From positions 17,050,507-17,114,506 of the forward strand of contig CM056569.1 of the NCBI GenBank assembly GCA_029721515.1: a stretch of 64,000 nt of DNA, given 5' to 3'. Position 1 is the stretch's first letter; each line of letters opens with the position of its first letter. Source of the DNA: Synanceia verrucosa. Lineage: Eukaryota; Chordata; Actinopteri; Perciformes; Synanceiidae. The notes beneath the pieces are model-generated. The model did no database searches. It saw only the letters and a list, made by a program, of their open reading frames with translations, and was not told where the DNA came from. Position numbers and translations under genes: made by a program. This document shows, piece by piece, positions 23,381-33,835 of this stretch.

Positions 23381-24484
23381 TAGAGATGTACCGATCCGAT
23401 GCCGGGATTGGATATCAGCTCCGATATTGACTAATTAGCTGGATAGATCTGATGAGGACGATCCAGCATACCGATCCAGTCACTTCAATTCTCTTTGCAT
23501 GGCCAGTTATGTCATCACGCAGAGTAGGGCTGTGCAATTAATCTAATTTTGCAAACCCGCTCCCCCACCGCAATCCCGCTACCCTCCACGATCATGGCAA
23601 AACCGCTCCCCCCGCCGCAATCCCGCTACCCACCTGATCACCGCAACCCCGCCAATCACTCCCTGTCCTCTGGCATAAAATGTGCTGAAATAGGCGACAC
23701 AGCATTCTCTTTTGTAACAAGATTTGCGGCTATTGTTACTCTCTACAGAGCAGCGTAAACAACTACAGACGGTAGACCTACTACATAAGAGGGGTTAGGG
23801 TTAGGGTCTGCTAAAGCACTTACAGTACTGAAACCTCAAAATAAATTATGATGATATGATAATACCAAAACAAAACAACCCCCTGCCCCCCCAGAGTTAA
23901 TGGACTGAAAAGTTTTTGTTTTTCCATCTAGTGTTAAAAACAGGATGTTACTAATATTACTGTTTATATTTCATATCAAACACCATATGCAGTGTTGTTT
24001 TTTAAGAGAGAGAATAATGCTGAATAAATGCATTGTGTAACTCAAAAATAATCGTTTGAATAATTGTGATTTCAATATTGACCAAAGCAATTGTGATAAT
24101 GATTTTTTCCATAATCGAGCACCCATAATGCAGAGCATGCACAGCAGCTAGGGATAAGCAAATACAGAGCAACATGCTATATTTTACATTACTGTTTGCA
24201 GTACACGTTACATGGAAGTGTTATTTATTTCTTTTTGCTGCTAGTGTACACTTTGTTGTTTGTTAATAAATTAATTAAGTACATTTATATCTGTGTTAAT
24301 TTGTTACCTTCTTTGTAACAAAGCTAAATGTTTATGTCAAGCCTCATGCCTTCGCTCACATGGCAAGGTATACGGTTCATTCATTCATCAGTAGTAAAGG
24401 ATTGGTATCGGGTATTGACTGATATGCTCAGCCCAAGTATTCTATCGGGATTGGATCGGAAAAAACTGGATCGGCGCATCTCTA
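23381..24484. mobile_element. hAT-type MITE with perfect TSD, host of a nested MITE
   Basis: The ends TAGAGATGTACCGATCC and the inverse of TAGAGATGCGCCGATCC match at 15 of 17. The element is flanked by the identical 8-mers TGTGTAGT (23373-23380 and 24485-24492). GATCCGAT-type subterminal motifs are typical of a widespread fish hAT group. A younger MITE interrupts it at 23525-24127, so its own sequence is only about 500 bases. Confidence 0.93.
23525..24127. mobile_element. Nested hAT-type MITE
   Basis: The left end TAGGGCTGTGCAATTAATC pairs loosely with the inverse of the right end (TATGGGTGCTCGATTATGG). The flanking 8-mers ACGCAGAG (23517-23524) and ATGCAGAG (24128-24135) differ at one base. 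It lies wholly inside the element at 23381-24484 and must have inserted later. Near the left end is a C-rich CCGCAATCCCGCTACCC duplication. Confidence 0.85.
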
Positions 24485-24540
24485 TGTGTAGTTGAGATCA
24501 AAAAGAAGCTTGGAAAGTTGGAAGGTGTGTAGTCTAAACA

Positions 24541-25096
24541 GGGGTCTCTCCTCTGTCTCTTCTGTGACATAATCCCTTTTATGCTTTTATTCTGAAGGCT
24601 TACTTTGAGAGCAACCGGAAGTCTGGCTGTGTTTGCACTATATTTTATTATAAAGTTTTGCTGGTAATAAAGATGTGTTTTAAATGATAATAAATCATTC
24701 ACACGCAACACGACGTCCTCCATGCTGCCTTATCTCTGTTTACTCCCGAGCTACATCTGCTACAAACCTGTCCTTACGGGTGACGTAAACATGCTACCAC
24801 AAAGCAGTAGCGTTGCTGCGGTTACGTAGCTGTCATACTATTATGTCTATGCTTCATACAATACACATTTTGAACTCGCATGATATATTTGGATTATCCA
24901 GCGGTCATTCTGACGTTGAGTTGTACGTTACATGGTGTATCTAAACCACAACCACAGTAATGTTTATGCTAGCGTAGCAACAGAGCTAGCTAGATAGCTA
25001 CATATAAAAATTATGATATTAATAACAGAGGCTTATATCGTACAGTAGATATTTTATACCGCATTATGATATATATCCTAATATTGCACAGCTCGA
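24541..25096. mobile_element. hAT-type MITE, family B, left-truncated
   Basis: The segment is closely similar to most of the element at 33161-33827, through GCTTTTATTCTGAA, AATAAAGATGTGTTTTAAAT and ACACGCAACACGACG to the right end ATATTGCACAGCTCGA. The left ~80 bases, including the left terminal repeat, are missing. The break lies about 50 bases from the end of the neighbouring hAT element. Confidence 0.82.
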
Positions 25097-25365
25097 CTGG
25101 CGCTCATTTATTTTATTTATTTTTTTTACATAAATTCATGATTCATGATTTTCTGATTTTGTGCTTAACAATTGTAGAATTAGGGTTAATTACAAAAGTC
25201 CCGCAGAATAAACAGCAGGCAATGAAACAATGTGAAACCTTAGTATCGAAATAACACAGTTTCTCAATGTTCTTCTCATGGGTCACTGAGCTGTCTGATT
25301 TACTGTAGGAGGAGAAAATGAGTCGTAACACAATGATTAAAGGTGCATTTAAGCACACTTAAGCA

Positions 25366-25934
25366 TCACGTGACTCTTTTTTTTGGTGGAGGGGGGATTA
25401 TGGTGTGGGGTTGTTTTTCAGGAGCTGGGCTTGGCCCCTTAGTTCCAGTGAAAGGAACTCTGAATGCTTCAGCATACCAAGACATTTTGGACAATTCCAT
25501 GCTCCCAACTTTGTGGGAACAGTTTGGAGCTGGCCCCTTCCTCTTCCAACATGACTGTGCACCAGTGCACAAAGCAAGATCCATAAAGACATGGATGACA
25601 GAGTCTGGTGTGGATGAACTTGACTGGCCTGCACAGAGTCCTGACCTCAACCTGATAGAACACCTTCGGGATGAATTAGAGCAGAGACTGAGAGCCAGGC
25701 CTTCACATCCAACATCAGTGTGTGACCTCACAAATACGCTTCTAGAAGAACGGTCAAAAATTCCCATAAACACACTCCTAAACCTTGTGGACAGCCTTCC
25801 CAGAAGAGTTGAAGCTGTTATAGCTGCAAAGGGTGGACCGACGTCATATTGAACCCTATGGATTAGGAATGGGATGTCACTTAAGTTCATATGTGAGTCA
25901 AGGCAGGGGAGGGAATACTTTTGGCAATATAGTG
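25366..25934 (+). pseudogene. Tc1/mariner-like transposase, C-terminal half with 3' terminal repeat
   Basis: The frame from about 25385 to 25852 encodes the catalytic half of a Tc1-type transposase: GIMVWGCFSG, then FLFQHDCAPVHKA, then QSPDLNLIEHLRDELEQR. The Asp of HDCAPVH and the Glu of NLIE are separated by exactly 34 residues, which is the D34E signature of Tc1. The N-terminal DNA-binding half and the first catalytic Asp are gone, so it cannot transpose. Downstream is the family terminus TTTTGGCAATATAGTG followed by TA, the usual Tc1 target. The catalytic half has no internal stop, so this copy is not very old. It is not a host gene. Confidence 0.93.
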
Positions 25935-25936
25935 TA

Positions 25937-27086
25937 TGTTCTGTTCTAATTACTTATGTTATTTTATGCTCCTGCAATTACCCACTCCTGGTGACTTTAA
26001 TTTCATGTAATTTACAGGAAAATTGTAGCATATTCCAATATGGAAATGACATATTTATGGACATTATGGCCAAGTGATTCATTGTTGATTATGGTGCAGT
26101 TATTAGACAAAAGCAAATTAAATAATCATCTTGATTTCACATTAGTAAAATAATATGAATAGTACAAGAAAATTAATCATGGTCTATTTCTTATTTTCTT
26201 TCCAAAATGGTAAAATCTGTCTAAAATTAAATCTCGTGCAGTGTATCTGCACAGCATTAAAGTAGCACATAGAAAGTTAATGCTTCATTGTCAAAGCCCA
26301 AGGTGTCAAATTATCTCAATTACTGGCTGCCATTAAATTTTCATCATGTCATTATAATTGTATTCATGATGCTTGATGGATATACATCCTGGCACAGCAG
26401 GGACAACCTGATGCAGAGGAACAAAGAGCTTTTTGATTCTCGATTCTCTTGTCATTTTGATAGTAGTTTTTAATAGGAAACTGGGACAGACAGGTTGATG
26501 GCGTGCCACTGAGTCCTGGTCTTGAAGCTGATACTTTGCATTTACATTGTGCGCACCTCAGCCCTGTAATCCAAAAGGATGGCTTAAAGATGAACTAATT
26601 TAGCCTTTAGTTAGCGAACCTGCAAGAGACAGAATTATCAAAAGAAGCTGACAGACACTATCTGATGGATATAGGTTCATATTTATTTTTAGCATAACAT
26701 TAATACATATTTTGGATAATATTTTCTTTAATGTGATAATTAAAGAATTAAGAGCAAGTGCACCCTAAATGATAAAAAACTCACACAGTGCATGTGTATG
26801 GTGTCTACAGTGGAGATAACCCACATACTGTGAAAGAAGAAGACTATATTGAAATTATTATTATTATGGGCTGTTGAGATCGGAAAGTGCGATCAAACAA
26901 TCCCTTTAGATCTGACTCTCCTTCCTGTGTCATATACAGAGCACATTTATTATTCCTCCACCCACTGTCAGGTGTTTACCACCACTGTCCTAAATTAACA
27001 GTATTACTGATTACCAGAATATGTTTAATGTTTCTGTAATGGTTCATCCACCAGTATGTGCAAGCTCTTCAATTAAAATGATATAT
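25937..27086. other. Non-coding stretch, no gene seen
   Basis: AT-rich sequence with short frames. The segment 26947-27026 is repeated at 35181 and is listed separately. Confidence 0.5.
26947..27026. repeat. Unclassified dispersed repeat, copy 1
   Basis: It shares TATTATTCC, CCACCCA, the CCTAAATTAA core and ATTACCA in the same order with 35181-35260, at roughly 80 percent identity. No terminal structure was recognised. Confidence 0.5.
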
Positions 27087-27090
27087 TTAA

Positions 27091-27974
27091 AGATCACGTA
27101 TTATGCACTTTTTCTGCAATTTCATATAAGTCTCAGACGTGCAACAATATTGTGTTCAAAGTGTATTACCCCAAACTCAGCCCTGGTCCTGAATTGCAGC
27201 CAGTTAAAAATCACTGTATTGAGCTCTGCTGAGAACAGGCTGTTTCTGTGTCTGTACCTTTAAATTTTCCTGAACTGTGTCTGACCACGCCCCCTCTCTG
27301 GAGACAGGAGGGTAGCTCCGGTAGCTGCAGTGCAGGCATTACAGGGACATGTTTCCAGGCCATCACGCTAAGTAGTGCTACACAGTAAAGCAACACAAAA
27401 TGGATAAATTTGTAGCTCCACATTTGGAGCTGTGTCCCACACAGTTGATGTAGATCCATGCTTCATCTTCAGCTGGTTAGTGAAACCTGCTTTGTGAGAT
27501 GATGAGCGCATAAATGCTAAACTTTGGGAAACTCTCTTGCTACATTTCCAGCTAAAATAAATCAATCCACTGGGTCTTCAGAGGACGAACAGAGTAAAAA
27601 TAGCTTCCTGTGCTCGTTGAAGCAGCCAACACACAGAGCAGCTGCCGTGCTTTGCTCCTAACTTTGACAGGTTTGTTTGCGAAAGTTAGCGAGGAAAAAC
27701 AATGGTGGCTGTAACTAAGCGGAGGGTTGTCTATCCGGTGAGGCTGGCTCAAAGGCAGTGTCCTCTACTGGAGGGAGGGGCATCCCTCCTCTTGATGTCA
27801 TAAACAGAAAAATGTTCAACTTGCCTGTTGAACACACCTTGGCAAAGAAGAGGTGCAAGCAGGGGAAGGAGGTGGCAGACTTTTTTCACTCCTAGGGTCT
27901 CATTCATAGGCTACGGGGACACATACTACTGTTATACTACCTTTATAAAGTGAATTTTGCATAATCGGTAACCT
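27091..27974. mobile_element. MITE with TTAA target duplication, second family
   Basis: The ends AGATCACGTATTATGCA and the inverse of AGGTTACCGATTATGCA match at 13 of 17. TTAA flanks both sides (27087-27090 and 27975-27978). At 884 bp with no transposase frame it is non-autonomous, in the piggyBac or Kolobok class. It is unrelated in its interior to the TTAA element at 10590. Confidence 0.85.
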
Positions 27975-28170
27975 TTAATGCTGAAATATATTATTGTTGT
28001 TATCCAAATTAATAAAAAGGCAGAAAATATATCAAAGCACATTATTATTATCTTCTGATTGAGATTAAATTCAAGTGTAACACAATAGTAATAGTAATTC
28101 AAGTCTAATACATTTGTTTAGCCCTGAATATTCAGACAGACACAATGAGGAAAAATCATGTTTTTTGAGC

Positions 28171-28532
28171 ATCCATCCATTTTCTACCGCTTATCCTTAT
28201 AGGGTCGCAGGGGGGCTGGAGTCTATCCCAGCTGTCTTAGGGTGAAAGGCAGGGTACACCCTGGACAAGTCTCCAGCTCATCACAGGACACATAGAGACA
28301 GACAACCACTCACACTCACATTCACACCTACGGTCAATTTAAATTAACCAATTAACCTAATTCCCATGCATGATTTTGGATGGTGGGAGGAAGTCGGAGT
28401 ACCACAGAGAACCCACACAGACACAGGGAAAACATGCAATTTCCACACAGAAAGGCCTTGGGCTGGGATTCAAATCCGGTACCTTCTTGCTGTGAGGCGA
28501 CAGTGCTAATATCTATATCACCGTGCCGCCCC
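28171..28532 (-). mobile_element. tRNA-derived SINE, full length, minus strand
   Basis: This is the complete copy in reverse orientation. It begins with the tail complement ATCCATCCAT and TTTCTACCGCTTATCC, passes through the GTACACCCTGGACAAGT and TGGTGGGAGGAAG blocks, and ends with the head complement (CTTGCTGTGAGGCGACAGTG, then CCGTGCCGCC). It is the same family as the copies at 5305, 12309 and 56345. Confidence 0.9.
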
Positions 28533-28896
28533 ATTTTTTCAGCATGTAAACCTTTTATAGTTGAAACCCAAAGCACCAGTATGAACGTGGAAATGAGCAC
28601 GTACCCTTTAAGTCCACAAAGAGTTTAAAACAGCAGAGACACTCCCCCAGTGGCAAACTTTCTGTAATGACTCCCTAAATATGAATTACATCATGTCATA
28701 CTTTTTTTTTTTTCAGAGCCCTCCAGTTTTGTCACTGTTGACTCTACAGTGACTTCAGAGCCCGCTCCACAATAAATATGGATTTTAAGTTGAGCAGAGT
28801 GAGCTGATCTGTGAGAGGCTGAGCTTCACCCCTTCACTTTTTTCCATCATGAGATTTTCATTTTCTGGAGGCAGCAACTTGTAGAAGAGTGTATGG

Positions 28897-29816
28897 TAGA
28901 CGTGGTCCGATCAGGTTTTTGGGACCGATACTGATCACCAATCACCTAAGGCCGCACCGATCCAATTACCGTTCAGAACCGATCGATCACATGGGACGAT
29001 ATTATTAATCTTTTTTTTTTTCACTCTTTTTTTTCCCCCATTAATTCATCCACTCATGCATAGGCCTATAGTCTTTCATTTACGTTAACCCTGTAATTAT
29101 TTATTTACTACATTATACAAGATTACCTTTATTTTTTGCATTGCAGTGACTTTAATATTCCTTCATAGCCATGCGGCAGTGGCACTGTGAATGCCAAAAT
29201 GGCTTTAGAGATAGACCGAAGCCTGTAAACAAGTAGCTTTAGTGCCAATGTGGCACACTACAAGGCAAGTGTAACTGTAAAACTAAACACATAAACAAAG
29301 AAGAATTAAAACACATATATACAATGTTTTACTAGTTGTCAAAGTACCGTAGCACTGCCTTCAGTATTAGCCCTACCCAAAGTTCGCTAGCTTAATGCTA
29401 ACACATAATGGAAAACAGCATAGACTGGCTAACAGAAATTAGCATCGCAGTCTCAATCATTTTAACTTGTTAAACACTTCAAGTGCTGAATTAAATTTGT
29501 AGTGCTGAAACTACTTGGGTTGTTTCCCCCACGAGACACTAAACCCTTGCATGCATTGCAGCTAGCGTGTCATGTGGATATGTTATCAGTGTGTATTGTA
29601 TGCATGCCATAGATAGGAGCATGGAGGCTTTGTGACCACAACACTTTTTCCTTGTGTCTAAAGCGACAGCGTTTGGTGTCACCTTTGGATCCGGAATATG
29701 TATATCAGACCATTGCAAACACTTGTAAATCACATGTATGTATAATGCAATCGTATCGAGATTGTAACCTTTGATCGGATTTCCCAATCATATTGGGCCA
29801 ACCATCACCATCCCTA
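28897..29816. mobile_element. hAT-type MITE with perfect TSD, diverged ends
   Basis: It is flanked on both sides by GTGTATGG (28889-28896 and 29817-29824). The left end TAGACGTGGTCCGATC and the inverse of the right end (TAGGGATGGTGATGG) match only partly, which indicates age. GGACCGATACTGATCACC near the left end is the subterminal motif of the fish hAT group. The 82-codon minus frame inside it is not a transposase. Confidence 0.88.
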
Positions 29817-29824
29817 GTGTATGG

Positions 29825-32115
29825 TAGTATAAAACCTTCTTAACCATAAATTGATTTTCTTTGGACCCAGGGCCAGCCAATTTGGAAGACATGCTGAGCT
29901 GCCTCTCTCAAACATTGTCCAACTCATCATCCTCCCTCCATCTGCCTCAGTGATTGTAGAGGTGAGGACGCTGTCCAACTTTGATGCTGCTCAGTGCTCT
30001 GCAGCCCAGCAGTGCTAACAGAGCTGTAAAAGGAGAAAAGACGGAGAGGAGCGGTGAGGAACAAGACATGAAAGGAAGCATTTAAAAGATCATTCGCCAT
30101 AGAGAGCTCTATCTGTGCCTCCGACAGTGAACGGATGCCCCACGGTTGGCGTTTAAGCAGGCGGATAAGACGGTGTATCCAACAAGCTCTTTACTAAACT
30201 GGAGAATGAGGTTTAGGTTCTTGGTTCGAGGAGCGGCACCTCTCATGCTTCCATCCCTCCATCCAGCCACGACCGCTTTATTCCTCCCTGCAGAGGATCG
30301 GCTTACCACCTGATAGACACACTCACACACACACTGTCGCACAAAGTGAGTTTATAATTGAAAAGCTTCATGAGCAACTCTGTGGGATTGTTGCAGCCAG
30401 GACAAGTGAAGCAAAGAACAGCAGTGATTTGTTGTCTCAGGTATCGCATCTGCCTGGTGTTTATTAAGCGGCCCAAAGCCTCGCTGAGCCACAGTCGATC
30501 ATTCAGCGCGAGCAGCGTGATGGAGAACTTCATCCCCTCCAACCTCTAATGCCTCTGCTGAAACTATTAGCCAGCCTTAATGTTTTCTGCAGAGAGGACG
30601 CTATAATGACACAGACTCCAGGCCAGTGTGTCATTTGTTGATTTTGGCAGTGAATTAATATTGAACACTGATGTTCATGTTTTCTGGGCCACATCGCGGG
30701 CACACATTTACATTAACTCTGCCATTACAGTTCTTTGATAAGCTCAAAGTGAGCCCTGCAATCACCACCTTTTTCCATAGAAACTCACGAGAATGCTTTC
30801 TTGTTCACCAGCTGTGTGCAGAGACAGGGCATGGGGGGAGTGGAGCTACAAATGCCGAATTTCCATTAAATTGTAGGGCAGTATTGAATAGTTCAAAGCT
30901 TCAGAGCTTCACTCATAAGGCTGACATTTAAATTTGAATTCTATTGCTGCGTCTTTTCATTGTGTTTAAACCTGGTATGTCTGCACAGTTGCAGATACTT
31001 TACATACATACATGATGGTACACCATCCAGCATGGAAGTTATTAATATCCTCTGCTGTTTCAGTGTGGGCTAACAGACAGGCTTCATTGAAGGTACGGTA
31101 TTTCCAATAACTCTCGAGAGCTGTGAAGCCCAAATGTATTGAATCTTTTTTTATAAAACAAAGTGTTCTGCTACAGACCATATGTATAGCTGGTGTTCAG
31201 CCTTTTACCTAAAATATTTTTGCACACAAAGGGAGGCCCACACTGACAAGTTATATTTTTCATTTAATTATGTAAAATTGATGATATAAAACTCATTCAA
31301 CCCAATAAATCATTATCAATTATTGAAAATTGTAAAAAAAAATTGTATACAGTGGAAATGATGAAAAAAATATGTTTATGTATTTACTTACTGTTGAAAA
31401 CCCAAACATATTCACTTTACAATTCTATAAAACAGATTAAATGATTGATCAGCTAATTTTTTAGAGATTTAGAGCTTTAAAAATGTTAATATTAACTCTT
31501 AAATAGGTGCCCATTTGTAAACAGGATAGTATTAAAGAAACTCACAAATCCTGGTCATGTACAACATTTTATGATAATTCACTAATTGAATATTAATAAG
31601 TAATTTTATACAAATTATTAAATTAAGCAGCCCTGCCTGACACAACATTTTGTCAAAGGTGATGTTTCAGGAATATCAGGAGAAAAATAAAAATCAAGCC
31701 GGAAAAAAAGCATCCAGATGAACATGTAGAACATTTTAGATTGAATGAGCAGTCGGCAGGCGGTGGCTAATCTCTGTGACTAAGTCAACACCTTCTGGAG
31801 CTGCTTCATGATAAAAGCCCTCCAGTTGTTTGCTCGTGGAAAGATTATATTGTGAAGCAGTAGAAGGACTTTTTGAGTAGCCAGTAGCTGTAGTACCAGC
31901 ACACAAAGGAAGGAAAATCAGCCACTAGAGACTGTGTGTCTGTTTTATACTGAGTATATGAACTGATAAACTCTGCTGAAAGCATAGTTCAGCATGTTAA
32001 TTCAGTGGTCACATGGTGGTCCAGGACAGGCACCAGGTCAGTGGTCTCATGTGTCAAAGTAGCATCCACGCTCACGTTCTGATGTATCAACAGTGAAATG
32101 AACGTGGAAGAAAGA
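29825..32115. other. Non-coding stretch, no gene seen
   Basis: The part at 30020-30560 is GC-balanced and free of recognised repeats. The part at 31240-31640 is AT-rich. None of the short frames has a domain. Confidence 0.45.
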
Positions 32116-32155
32116 CGAAGAAGACTTTATTAATCCCTCAATGGGGAAATTACAG
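32116..32155 (-). mobile_element. LINE/SINE 3'-tail fragment, minus strand
   Basis: Reverse-complemented it reads GTAATTTCCCCATTGAGGG followed by ATTAATAAAG and TCTTCTTCG, the same tail as at 62071. This is a recurrent 3' end of fish retroposons. Confidence 0.6.
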
Positions 32156-32269
32156 TTTTCACTCTGTTATTATTTTTCTGTTGCACATCACACACAGGGT
32201 ATGAAACACACATGCACATGCAGCAGAGGAGAGGTGTCAGAGTGAGGGGGCTGCCCCGTATCCAGACGC

Positions 32270-32580
32270 CCTAAACCCTGGTTTATGCTTCTGCATCACG
32301 GCGACGGCGGAGCTACGGCGTGCACCCGACTGCTCGGGTTAACTGCTCGGGGTTGGGGGTTCAGTGCCTTGCTCAAGGGCACCTCAGCAGTGCCCAGAAC
32401 AAGGAACTGGCACCTCTCCAGCTACCAGTCCACTCTCCAGACTTGGTCTGACTTGGACCTGAACCTCCGATTCCCAGCCCAAGTCACTACAGACTGAGCT
32501 ACTGACAGAAACTGGCGGTGCTCCACCCCAACTTCATAGCTGCCGTACGGCAGGTTTTGATGCTTTTGGTCCGTTGGTGA
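32270..32580. repeat. Composite repeat segment
   Basis: CTGGTTTATGCTTCTGC followed by CACGGCGACGGCGG resembles the left end of a fish MITE. The stretch GTTCAGTGCCTTGCTCAAGG and GCACCTCAGCAG resembles a SINE body. The right side has CTGCCGTACGGCAG, a perfect 14-base palindrome, at 32540-32553. Limits and class are uncertain. Confidence 0.4.
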
Positions 32581-32670
32581 CACTTACAGGGGATGCTGGG
32601 AAACTGTCAGTAGTTGGAAGGTGAATCGGTCTTGGAGCACCACAGCCTGGTACTGCCAGAGCCCACACAG

Positions 32671-32793
32671 GTGGCTCAGTGGTAGAGCGGGTAGTTTAGT
32701 GATCGGAAGATCACTAGTTCGAATCCTGGTATGAATGGGGTAAATGGGGCATGTAGTGTAAAGTGCTTTGAGCTGTCGGTATACAAATGCAAC
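32671..32793 (+). mobile_element. Short tRNA-derived SINE
   Basis: The head GTGGCTCAGTGGTAGAGCGG holds an A box and GTTCGAATCCTGG holds a B box, spaced as in a tRNA. The short body ends GTGCTTTGAGCTGTCGG and ATACAAATGCAAC, the tail of the family at 59430. The sequence is not followed by a Pol III terminator where a tRNA would need it. Confidence 0.75.
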
Positions 32794-33152
32794 ACCGGGT
32801 GCTGACCACACTGGGCTTCTTGGCCACGTGAGCTGGCCGATCAATCTGAGCCAGACCATGACACCCGTGTTGGACCGGATCACCCACATGTTACCCTGAT
32901 GTATAAAATTCCCATAAAATCCAGTTGAACAGGTCAACTGCAAAAAAAGCACCATATCAGGAAGAATATGTATACATTATCTGTAAACATTTTCACTCCA
33001 TAAGTGCACCGATTATCTAGATTGAGGCATCCGACCAACATTGTTGCGAGGTGGTCTGGGTCAACGCATCATTCATACATCCTAACGAACAGCATGGTGG
33101 GAACAGACTGCAGGTGGACATGGTGCAGGACGGCTGGAGTAAATAATGACTG
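32794..33152. other. Non-coding stretch, no gene seen
   Basis: Short spacer between the SINE and the next hAT element. Confidence 0.5.
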
Positions 33153-33160
33153 GTCATCAG

Positions 33161-33827
33161 TAGGGCTGTGTGATATGGATAAAATTCTATATCCCAGTAT
33201 AGTCAAGTTTATATCCCGATAACGATATACATTCCGATATATTGTTTTTTTTCTGATGTGTTTTTACTTTCCATTGCGCTCCCCTCCGTCTCTTCTGCGG
33301 CGTAATCCCTTATATGCTTTTATTCTGAAAGCTTACTTTGAGAGTGACCGGAAGTCCAGCTATGTTTGTGCTGTATTTTATTATAAAGTTTGGCTGCTAA
33401 TAAAGATGTGTTTTAAATGATAATAAATCATTCACACGCAACACGACATCCTCCATGCTGCTTTACCTCTGTTTACTTCAGAGTGAGAACTGCCGCAAAC
33501 CTGTCCTTAGGGGTGACGTAAACATGCTACCACAAAGCAGTGGCGTTGCTACGGTTACAGTAGCCGTCATACTATTATGTCTATGCTTCATACTATACAC
33601 GTTTTGAACTTGCATGATACATTTGAATTATCCAGCGGTCATTCCGACGTTGAGTTATACTTTACACGGCGTATCTAAACCACAACCACAGTAACGTTTA
33701 TGTTAGCGTAGCAACAGAGCTAACTAGCTACATGTTAAAATTAAGATATAAACAACAGAGGCTTATATCGTACGGTAGACATTTTTGTACCGCATTATGA
33801 TATATATCGTAATATCGCACAGCTCTA
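33161..33827. mobile_element. hAT-type MITE, family B, complete
   Basis: The ends TAGGGCTGTGTGATAT and the inverse of TAGAGCTGTGCGATAT match at 14 of 16. The flanking 8-mers are GTCATCAG (33153-33160) and GTTATCAG (33828-33835). CGATATA motifs cluster at both ends. The interior is shared with 24541-25096. No transposase frame. Confidence 0.9.
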
Positions 33828-33835
33828 GTTATCAG

